The notes under the pieces were generated by a model. That model saw nothing but the letters and a program-made list of their open reading frames with translations, had not been told where the DNA came from and ran no database searches. 5,640 bases of DNA from Microcaldota archaeon (GTDB lineage: Archaea > Micrarchaeota > Micrarchaeia > Anstonellales > Bilamarchaeaceae), in NCBI GenBank assembly GCA_030666035.1, contig DAOUYQ010000062.1, positions 1 to 5,640 on the forward strand, in the 5' to 3' direction. Positions 1 through 5,397 of the stretch are shown here, piece by piece (the first letter of the stretch is position 1; each line of letters starts with the position of its first letter). The position numbers and the translations under genes were made by a program.

Positions 1-399
1 GCAAAACTAATTGAAGGCTGGAAGGGGAAGGTGCAAAAAGGTGGGGGAATCAGCATGCTTGATTATGGATTTGGGGATTTGGCAGAAGTGAAGAAAATGC
101 CCGTGGAAATCTGGAACGATTCTGTGGTGCGGAAATATGGGGGGGAATATACTGTGGATGTAAATTTTGATTTTATTTTGAAAAAAGTTGGAGGGAAGCT
201 TGAAACTCAGGATGAATTTGTACACAAGAGGTTGGGGGAGAATGTGTTTGCAGTTGAAAAGGGGGACGGAATGGATTACATGGATGGGGCGGAAATTGAA
301 AAAGAACGGAAGAAACTCGAAAAAGAAGGTTATGATATCGATTTGCTAAAACGGGGAAAGGAAAAGAATCCGTATTTCCATTACTGCGTACACAAATAA
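1..399 (+). CDS. Unrecognised charged soluble protein, probably 5'-truncated by the window edge
   Basis: I do not recognise a family and assign no function. The frame is open from base 1, giving 132 visible residues before TAA at 397-399, so the gene may begin outside the window. Two internal starts are possible: GTG at 31 after a GGAAGGGG tract, and ATG at 55 with GGTGGGGG seven bases upstream. The ATG would give a complete 114-residue protein. The product is hydrophilic, with no signal peptide or membrane segment. It has an aromatic and acidic first half and a Lys/Glu-rich, probably helical stretch near the end (around EIEKERKKLEKEGYD). The last ten or so codons lie inside a 28-bp repeat duplicated at 699-726, so the present C-terminus (CVHK) may not be the ancestral one. 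The gene is convergent with the membrane-protein operon. Confidence 0.6.
   Translation, partial: AKLIEGWKGKVQKGGGISMLDYGFGDLAEVKKMPVEIWNDSVVRKYGGEYTVDVNFDFILKKVGGKLETQDEFVHKRLGENVFAVEKGDGMDYMDGAEIEKERKKLEKEGYDIDLLKRGKEKNPYFHYCVHK
40..47 (+). promoter_or_regulatory. Possible Shine-Dalgarno for an ATG start at 55
   Basis: GGTGGGGG contains GGTG, which is complementary to the archaeal 16S 3' end, and lies seven bases before ATG 55. If used, the first gene would be a complete small protein of 114 residues rather than a fragment. The open frame upstream is only 18 codons, so it cannot decide between the two readings. Confidence 0.35.
353..380 (+). repeat. 28-bp direct repeat, left copy (inside 3' end of the + strand gene)
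   Basis: This is a perfect 28-bp match to 699-726, starting GGGGAAAGG and ending TATTTCCA; the copies lie 346 bp apart. The left copy encodes GKEKNPYFH at the C-terminus of the first gene. After the match ends, the two copies still agree in the next amino acid (Tyr) through a synonymous codon, then diverge. This arrangement resembles the left attachment site of an element inserted in a gene 3' end. Confidence 0.9.
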
Positions 400-470
400 T
401 ATCTCAAAAATCGGGGGAATCTCCCGCTTGCCGGGACGAGCATCTGACACCTTGGGAACCTTTCGTTCCC

Positions 471-539
471 TTCTGCATAGGGCAGGAATGTCAATGCGCA
501 ACCGCGCATGGATATTCCTTTAATAGCCCTAATGCAGAA
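471..539. repeat. Long irregular hairpin, 28 base pairs in 69 nt
   Basis: The outer helix pairs 471-483 with 526-539 (13 bp, one bulged A at 531). A middle helix pairs 484-492 with 511-519 (9 bp, including G490-T513). After an A-G mismatch, a top helix pairs 494-499 with 504-509 and is capped by AACC. The only large asymmetry is TTAATA at 520-525. Such extended near-continuous complementarity is unlikely by chance and points to a folded transcript or palindromic element. Confidence 0.85.
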
Positions 540-597
540 TATTACTCATATATCGGGGTGGGTCAGGAGGACCCTCAAACTGGGGAGGGGTGCCCCC

Positions 598-684
598 TCA
601 TACTGTGTAGCTCGTGCATTTAGCGACTTAATATCGAAACATATAGAATGGAGCGGAACACCACAACAGAGCTACACAGTATGA
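598..684. repeat. 16-bp perfect inverted repeat around a 55-nt core
   Basis: TCATACTGTGTAGCTC at 598-613 is exactly complementary to 669-684. An internal GTG (614-616) can also pair with CAC (662-664). The core contains no open reading frame. It could be the closing helix of a structured RNA or the terminal inverted repeats of a very short 87-bp element; no convincing target-site duplication flanks it. A related TACTGCGTA lies at 382-390, directly after the left direct repeat. Confidence 0.8.
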
Positions 685-697
685 CCTCCGCGGTTCG

Positions 698-745
698 GGG
701 GGAAAGGAAAAGAATCCGTATTTCCACTATTCCTTAATTATATAA
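698..745 (+). pseudogene. Displaced 3' end of the first gene, carrying the right copy of the 28-bp repeat
   Basis: The perfect repeat copy is 699-726. Read in the same phase as the left copy, it encodes GGKEKNPYFHYSLII and a TAA at 743-745, against RGKEKNPYFHYCVHK in the intact gene. After the identical bases, His and Tyr are kept with synonymous codons (CAT TAC against CAC TAT), and the last four residues then differ. Kept protein sequence with silent changes indicates a former coding end rather than a chance repeat. The frame is closed upstream by TAG at 644-646, so it is not expressed as part of a gene here. If this was the original end, the gene once overlapped the membrane-protein operon tail to tail by a few bases. 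Confidence 0.6.
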
Positions 746-1781
746 GCTTGATGAAACCACGGCCAATTTCCGGAAGATTTGCACCGAATAGGTTGGTGCC
801 CGAGAGTATAAAACTCATTGTGATAATCATTGCAAGGAATGGAAGGCAGCAGAGGTTTATGGAAAAGCCTGCAGCACGCCCGGAAGTAAATTCAACTGCA
901 TCCGGAATTGTATGGAGCGGGTCGAAATCAATGCCTGCAAGATAACTGGAAATCCCGCTGATTGTGCCCATAATCCCGCTCTGGTGCGCGTCTGTCCATA
1001 ACATCACGTTAAATGCCTTGTTTGGATTGGCAATGCCATAGGTGTTCAGGCCATCCAACCCCTCAAAGTCGGGGAGCACCGGGCAAGCAAGTGTCTGCGG
1101 AACAACATTCGTCACCAGGATATAGGCAAATGGAAAAACGAGGTAGAATCCCAGGGCAAATGCGATTACAAATGCGCCTGAGCCACGTGTGGGCGGAAAC
1201 TGCCGCAATAGTATCCCAAGGGGAATGAAAATTGAAATTGCAGTTGCCTGCACAAAACGCATTATGTGGACAAATAGATAATAGATAAAAAGCGTGAATG
1301 TGATGTAGTTCGTAAGATTATGGATTGTCTGGACAGGGCCTTTATATGCCCACCCGGTTATCAAGTCAAACATGAACACATCCACGGTGAAGGAAGCAGC
1401 AATCTCGAGCGGGAAATTAAGCTTGAGCAGGAACTTGAACAGATACTTGATGCAGGTAAAAATAGAATTCATGTATGCAAGGGAATAGTCCATAAGGGTG
1501 GCTTCCTGCCCAGTAGGCAATTCCGGAATCTGGGTTGTTTGTGAGCCGAAATTGACTATCGTCATTTCACGGACTACATCTACCAGGAGAGGCTCGATAA
1601 ACTGCAGCAGCACAATAAGAAAAAGGATTAGGAAAACAGAGGAAAGCGAGAAAACCAATTCTCCCTTTGCCCACTGCTCAAGCATTGGGAGCCCAAAAAG
1701 CCTGGAAACCATTATCATTATTGCTGAGAGCATGCATGAGAACATCACAATAATCATCGAGGCAAGTACCCACTCTTCCAT
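738..1781 (-). CDS. VirB6/TrbL-like polytopic membrane protein, most divergent paralogue (347 aa)
   Basis: Last gene of the operon and probably a membrane subunit of a transfer channel (inference). Predicted membrane segments are near residues 5-29, 42-70, 100-130, 152-178, 180-192, 203-226 and 303-327. It shares K39-G-E41 before TM2 and the central block with G189, R193, T198-R199 and P217, spaced exactly as in its three neighbours. Near the end, P314 and G333 keep the 19-residue spacing seen in two of them, but the R-x-L element between these is lost and the tail before the final KLI is two residues longer. It has no signal peptide and starts directly with TM1. Cysteines are C16, C110, C233, C311 and C312; C233 lies in the long exterior loop 227-300. 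ATG 1781 overlaps the upstream stop as TGATG, with GAGG eight bases before it, so translation is probably coupled. Downstream is only a pyrimidine-rich stretch. Confidence 0.85.
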   Translation of the reverse strand: MEEWVLASMIIVMFSCMLSAIMIMVSRLFGLPMLEQWAKGELVFSLSSVFLILFLIVLLQFIEPLLVDVVREMTIVNFGSQTTQIPELPTGQEATLMDYSLAYMNSIFTCIKYLFKFLLKLNFPLEIAASFTVDVFMFDLITGWAYKGPVQTIHNLTNYITFTLFIYYLFVHIMRFVQATAISIFIPLGILLRQFPPTRGSGAFVIAFALGFYLVFPFAYILVTNVVPQTLACPVLPDFEGLDGLNTYGIANPNKAFNVMLWTDAHQSGIMGTISGISSYLAGIDFDPLHTIPDAVEFTSGRAAGFSINLCCLPFLAMIITMSFILSGTNLFGANLPEIGRGFIKLI

Positions 1782-2902
1782 CAGATCATCCTCGTGAGGC
1801 TGGTTACATCTATCTCTTCACCAAAAGACTTGGTGAGGTATCTTATTGTTGTGACAAGTATGAGTGTATTAAAGGCCGGGAAGAAAATTCCTATCATGAA
1901 TGCGACCGCAGCAGTGCGCAGCATAAGGGAATAATAGAGCCCCATTATTGCGCCTAATGCCCCGCTAAAAATAAGTTTTAGGAATACAAAAAACCTTAGG
2001 GGTTCAAAAACGGAAACTGAACTTTTTGAGAATTCATCAAAAGGATGGAGGGCACCTGCGGAAACAATGCTGCCCAGGTCCCCCAGGTAGGTATCAATGG
2101 CAAAGGGGGTCATGCTGGATATAGTTAATCCATTAAGGACTATGAGGTATGGGTAAATTATGACAAGCCCGATAGTGAGGCCGATAAGGGTCCCGCCTAT
2201 GCGCCTTGTTGGGGAGAATACGCGCAGGAATATTCCAAGCGGGAGATAATATTTGAGCATTGCAAAAGTACTAAAGTCCAGGATCATGAGTTGTGCGCGC
2301 ACCATAATGAATGCAATTGCAAGCATCTGGAGAGAGTTTATGAATACCGGCTTCATTACCGCTCCAAGCCCGGCAGTTGGCTGCAGCACAGTGCCCATTC
2401 CCAAAGGGCGCTGGGTAAGTGTGACTGTAGTCAGGAAATCAAATGGGATATAAATAGTGTGGAGGATTGTGGCAATTATCGCTAAATCCTCTGAAAATTC
2501 ATTTAGGGTTTTTGCAGCAGCATCGAATGGATTAAGGTCCACCACATCAGGGGCACCAAAGAGGGGGCCTACTGCTATCGCACATGAGGCATTTAGGATT
2601 GCAATTACCACAATTACAATAAATACTGTAGTAATAAGCTCAAAGAGCTCAATTTTTACCCATGCTTCGCCAGCTTCGTTTCCAAAGAAGCGGTTAATCA
2701 TATAGAGGAGTGCGAGTATGGCAGCGGAGGTGGCTAATGCAATAGCTGCAAATGCCTGCCAGTCCGGTATGAAAAAATTATCTTCAATTGAAGGGCAGAT
2801 TCCGGATGCCAGAATTTGCTGCTCATCGGGTGGAAGGGGGACTGATGATGTGCAGCCATAGAAGAGCATCACCAGGAAAATCAACAAGTAATATTTCTTC
2901 AT
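1781..2902 (-). CDS. VirB6/TrbL-like polytopic membrane protein with lipoprotein-like signal peptide (373 aa)
   Basis: Probable inner-membrane channel subunit (inference). The N-terminus MKKYYLLIFLVMLFYGC followed by TSS looks like an export signal with an imperfect lipobox ending at C17, so the mature N-terminus should be outside. After a short exterior region with C36, TM1 lies near 49-73. Next come K83-I-E85, then TM2 at 86-112, further hydrophobic stretches at 139-160 and 183-226, and the block with G223, R227, T232-R233-R and P251. A further helix falls near 234-262, then segments at 303-322 and 330-352. The tail carries P342, R354-Y-L, K358 and G361 and ends RMI. This tail matches the 402-aa neighbour and the right-edge fragment in spacing. 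The start is set by GAGGTG eight bases upstream. The stop shares one base with the next ATG. Cysteines are C17, C36 and C107. Confidence 0.87.
   Translation of the reverse strand: MKKYYLLIFLVMLFYGCTSSVPLPPDEQQILASGICPSIEDNFFIPDWQAFAAIALATSAAILALLYMINRFFGNEAGEAWVKIELFELITTVFIVIVVIAILNASCAIAVGPLFGAPDVVDLNPFDAAAKTLNEFSEDLAIIATILHTIYIPFDFLTTVTLTQRPLGMGTVLQPTAGLGAVMKPVFINSLQMLAIAFIMVRAQLMILDFSTFAMLKYYLPLGIFLRVFSPTRRIGGTLIGLTIGLVIIYPYLIVLNGLTISSMTPFAIDTYLGDLGSIVSAGALHPFDEFSKSSVSVFEPLRFFVFLKLIFSGALGAIMGLYYSLMLRTAAVAFMIGIFFPAFNTLILVTTIRYLTKSFGEEIDVTSLTRMI
1790..1793 (-). promoter_or_regulatory. Shine-Dalgarno for the last operon gene, inside the preceding gene's C-terminus
   Basis: GAGG lies eight bases before ATG 1781. 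It is formed by the final Thr-Arg codons of the upstream protein, and the TGATG overlap follows. The arrangement implies translational coupling and fixes the start of the 347-aa protein. Confidence 0.6.
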
Positions 2903-2910
2903 TCCTATTC

Positions 2911-2916
2911 CACCTC
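2911..2916 (-). promoter_or_regulatory. Shine-Dalgarno GAGGTG overlapping the preceding stop codon
   Basis: The minus strand reads TGAGGTGGAATAGGAATG: the stop TGA supplies the first bases of a six-base match to the archaeal anti-Shine-Dalgarno, eight bases before ATG 2902. This fixes the start of the 373-aa protein and supports an archaeal host. Confidence 0.75.
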
Positions 2917-4123
2917 ATATCATTTTTACAAATCCTGCAATATTTATCTCCGTTCCAAAATATTTTGAGAGCTCCCGTGCAAATGTAAAGGTCACAAATA
3001 TATTAAGGAGGGGGAGGAAGATGCTTAGCACAAAAACCGTGTATACCACGTCCGCATAAAGATCAAAGAACACTGTGATGCCCCAGGAAAGGGCGAGCAT
3101 TCCCGGGATTGTCTTTAGCATGCCTTTCATAAAAAAGGCATAGAGTGCAGTGGAACCTAATCCTGACTGCCAAAGAAAATCACTTATTATCGATTCCACT
3201 CCGCTTCTCTCTGCAAGCTGGCCGTACTTGTAAGTATATGCTTCATAGTTCATGACCAGCATGAGCGGATAAATCAGGAAAAATGCAATCGAAAGTGCAA
3301 TCAGGGCATTGCCCCCTCCCCTGGTTTGGGGAAGACTTTTAAGCAGTATTCCAAGGGGAAGGAAAAATGTAAGTGCATACCTCTTTATGTAGCAGAGGAG
3401 AATTATGTGCACAATCCACTCCCCCAGTGCAAAAGAGAGCAGCGATGCCATCGTGCCAACCCCATCCACCATGGGCTTGAGGATTCCGCCCAGGTTAAAA
3501 TGAATTGCCATGTGGAGGGCGCCTCCCATCCTGAGGGGGGCATTGTAAATCATGTAGAGGAGCGTATTGAAAGCAGAAAGCCAGAATATATCTGTAGTTA
3601 TCTTTTGCACCATCAGCATTGAATAGTTCATTGCACCTGCGTAAATATCGTCGGGGCCAAACCCGCTTAGCCCCAAAACGCTCTGGGCAAATGCATAGAA
3701 TGCAAAGAACAGGACAACAATGAGCACAGTGTGGATGAGCTCATAGAATTCCTGCTTAGACATTGCAATAAGCTGTGGGGACTGGAAAAACGTTCCTGCC
3801 ATGTAGAAAATTGCAAGGCCTGTTGCAACTATAAGGAGAATTAGTGCTGCGGGAAGCACAAAATCAAGGAGTGTTCCGGGCTCGCATGTATCTGCATCAA
3901 ATACTCCCAAATCAATAAGAAGCTGTTTCGCTTCCTCTGCTGTATCCTCCCCCGCATCATGGAGGTCCTGCATCGCAAGTTCATCTTCGCTTAGAGTTGA
4001 AACACCTGCATCCGCACCAATATCTGTATCAGTGCTGGAATCCCCATCCGGAGCTGCAGCTTCAGCAGCTGCAAATGCAGAAAGGAAAAGGAGGAAAAAC
4101 AGGCATAGCGCATTCATCTTCAT
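2915..4123 (-). CDS. VirB6/TrbL-like polytopic membrane protein with signal peptide and acidic N-terminal extension (402 aa)
   Basis: Probable channel subunit of the same complex as its neighbours (inference). Residues 1-22 form a signal peptide with candidate cleavage after AFA or AEA. Residues 25-66 are an acidic, Asp/Ser/Glu-rich region predicted to be outside. C80 sits just before TM1 (85-113), as C36 does in the 373-aa paralogue. K123-Q-E125 precedes TM2 (127-152). Further hydrophobic segments are near 165-193 and 228-250. The central block has G258, K262 (Arg in the others), T267-R268 and P286. Segments at 330-350 and 358-381 follow. The tail has P371, R383-E-L, K387, G390 and ends KMI. 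The start ATG 4123 lies 13 bases after the upstream TGA, with GAGG over that stop; a second ATG two codons on is an alternative. Positive residues around the central block and the tail predict both to be cytoplasmic. Confidence 0.88.
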   Translation of the reverse strand: MKMNALCLFFLLFLSAFAAAEAAAPDGDSSTDTDIGADAGVSTLSEDELAMQDLHDAGEDTAEEAKQLLIDLGVFDADTCEPGTLLDFVLPAALILLIVATGLAIFYMAGTFFQSPQLIAMSKQEFYELIHTVLIVVLFFAFYAFAQSVLGLSGFGPDDIYAGAMNYSMLMVQKITTDIFWLSAFNTLLYMIYNAPLRMGGALHMAIHFNLGGILKPMVDGVGTMASLLSFALGEWIVHIILLCYIKRYALTFFLPLGILLKSLPQTRGGGNALIALSIAFFLIYPLMLVMNYEAYTYKYGQLAERSGVESIISDFLWQSGLGSTALYAFFMKGMLKTIPGMLALSWGITVFFDLYADVVYTVFVLSIFLPLLNIFVTFTFARELSKYFGTEINIAGFVKMI

Positions 4124-4134
4124 TTTCTATCATT

Positions 4135-4138
4135 CCTC
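4135..4138 (-). promoter_or_regulatory. Shine-Dalgarno GAGG overlapping the preceding stop codon
   Basis: The minus strand reads TGAGGAATGATAGAAAATG; GAGG starts inside the stop of the 419-aa gene, 11 bases before ATG 4123. The intervening ATGA is out of frame. The layout repeats that seen at 2911-2916. Confidence 0.5.
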
Positions 4139-5396
4139 ATATTAGGTGCGTGAGCCCTGCAAGCTCGATATCCCCTCCCAGAAGGGGGGAAAGGCTGCGG
4201 ATTGCGCCTATAGTGGCGAAAACGGAGAGCATGGAGAAAAACATCGAGAAAAATACAAATCTCGCGGTTGCATCTATCACGCCTCCTGGCGAAATAAGCG
4301 AATCAATATAATCCTCATTTGAAACAATCATTCCTGTGAAATCCAGTGCATAGAAAAATTCTTTTACCCAGTCAACAACCAGGGAGCCTCCTTCCATTAA
4401 TCCTGTGTCTGAGGTCTTGCAGAAGTTCGCACTGCTTGGATAAATGTGCTCCATAAGGTAATCATTGGTCAGCACTTCATCATCATATTCTCCGGAAAGC
4501 ACATCTTCATCCTCATTCATCAGGTCTATCCTGGAGTAAAACTCTTGTGGGTCGAATTGGAGGGAAGTTATTACTTCAGGGGCCCCTACATTGGGGTCCA
4601 GGTCCGGGTCTCCAGATTTAGCTGCATCATAATATGCGCTTTTCTCAGAAATATTCTGGAATATCATGCCCCCCAATACATAGAACATTGGAAAAATAAA
4701 AAACAGGGAGATGCCAATTGCCATGAGCAGGCCGCCAAGCCTCCGGCTGAATGGGAATATGCGGAGGATAAGCCCAAGCACTACGAATACGGGGTAAATT
4801 GAATAATTAATAAAATTCAGGAAGAATTGCTGGAAACGGATTATGACCATTGCCTTCATTCCAAATTCAAACATGTAGGAATATATCGACGATGGAATGC
4901 TGAATACGGAGCCCAAAGGCGTGAATTGTACCGAGCCGCTGGTATGCTCGTGGAAATCTGAAGAAAGCCCAATGTTCTGGAAAAGGGAATACCACATGTG
5001 GATTGAGAGCAATTCATAATTGAACAGCTTTCCTTCCGCATATAACCTGTCCAGGTAGATGCGGGCAACACGCAGATGGCAGGGAAAATTGCCTTCAAAA
5101 TCATTAAAATAGTGGTCATAGTCTGGGCTGCAGTATACCGAACCCAGATTGCTTGGATAGACCGCCATTATTACTGCGCCAGCGGCCTCGGTTGCCATGG
5201 CAAGAATTCCAAGCACTACTACAATGAGAATTGCAGAATAGACGACTTCAACAATTTCTAGTTTGCCAAATGCAATCATCTTCTCATTGCTCAGGAAATG
5301 GCCCAGCATGTATACAAGGGAGGCAAAACCTGTAGCCAGCAAGAGTGCTGCTGCAGCCAGAACGCTCCATTCTGCCCATAAGGTTTCTATCGCCAT
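4137..5396 (-). CDS. VirB6/TrbL-like polytopic membrane protein with two enlarged exterior loops (419 aa)
   Basis: Probable channel subunit (inference), the longest of the four complete paralogues. It has no signal peptide; TM1 is near 10-35. K45-L-E47 precedes TM2 (48-80). A long loop at 81-175 carries C89 and C106. A hydrophobic stretch at 180-211 leads into the central block with G208, R212, S217-R218-R and P236, the positions found in the paralogues except that Ser replaces Thr and the PLG proline is lost. A helix at 222-247 is followed by a large acidic loop (about 248-375) with C326, then the last helix near 378-399. The tail has R400-S-L and G407 and ends HLI; Ser388 replaces the conserved Pro. 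By the positive-inside rule both loops face outside, where the three cysteines could form a disulfide. ATG 5396 follows the upstream TAA by one base, preceded by AAGGGGT, so translation is probably coupled. Confidence 0.87.
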   Translation of the reverse strand: MAIETLWAEWSVLAAAALLLATGFASLVYMLGHFLSNEKMIAFGKLEIVEVVYSAILIVVVLGILAMATEAAGAVIMAVYPSNLGSVYCSPDYDHYFNDFEGNFPCHLRVARIYLDRLYAEGKLFNYELLSIHMWYSLFQNIGLSSDFHEHTSGSVQFTPLGSVFSIPSSIYSYMFEFGMKAMVIIRFQQFFLNFINYSIYPVFVVLGLILRIFPFSRRLGGLLMAIGISLFFIFPMFYVLGGMIFQNISEKSAYYDAAKSGDPDLDPNVGAPEVITSLQFDPQEFYSRIDLMNEDEDVLSGEYDDEVLTNDYLMEHIYPSSANFCKTSDTGLMEGGSLVVDWVKEFFYALDFTGMIVSNEDYIDSLISPGGVIDATARFVFFSMFFSMLSVFATIGAIRSLSPLLGGDIELAGLTHLI

Positions 5397-5397
5397 G

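Larger units (their letters stand above)
412..684 (+). ncRNA. Candidate structured RNA or small non-coding insertion between convergent genes
   Basis: This 338-bp gap (400-737) has no credible protein gene but a run of strong helices. Stem 412-417/421-426 has 6 bp including one G-U. Stem 454-459/465-470 has 6 bp with loop CTTTC. The long irregular hairpin is at 471-539. Stem 560-564/570-574 has 5 bp. Stem 585-590/594-599 has 6 bp with a 3-nt loop. The closing stem is 598-613/669-684. The G-U pairs 416-422 and 490-513 would be C-A mismatches if read from the other strand, so the plus strand is the more likely RNA. The loop GGAGG at 566-570 could pair with CCTCC at 685-689. An AT-rich stretch at 394-404 just upstream could be a weak TATA element. 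I see none of the conserved motifs of RNase P or SRP RNA, and no tRNA fold. It could equally be a MITE-like element with no RNA function. Confidence 0.45.

Noticed and set aside
7..225. Minus-strand frame inside the first gene
   Set aside because: The plus frame has a balanced, soluble-protein composition. The minus translation is rich in His, Phe and Pro, as expected from an antisense reading.
598..684. Integron attC site
   Set aside because: The inverted repeat is perfect, and the ends lack the RYYYAAC/GTTRRRY core pair.
353..726. CRISPR array
   Set aside because: There are only two repeat copies, 346 bp apart and partly coding, with no spacer periodicity.
400..737. SRP RNA, RNase P RNA or a tRNA in the structured spacer
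   Set aside because: GGGTCAGGAGG superficially recalls SRP helix 8, but the GGAAGGNAGCA partner is missing. No RNase P conserved core was seen. GGTTCGG near 692 has no cloverleaf around it.
697..737. Rho-independent style terminator for the minus operon
   Set aside because: Downstream of TAA 738 there is only a C/T-rich tract with a weak 5-bp stem. It might aid archaeal termination but is not distinctive, and it coincides with the direct repeat.
748..2988. Other plus-strand frames between 748 and 2988, such as 1498-1797 and 2457-2705
   Set aside because: They are antisense shadows of the 347-aa and 373-aa genes, with no independent ribosome site or recognisable protein character.
3326..4802. 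Plus-strand open frames across the operon, including 3326-3622 and 4446-4802
   Set aside because: They lie antisense within membrane-protein genes that have conserved motifs, good ribosome sites and tight junctions. Their own translations look compositionally random and have no family features.
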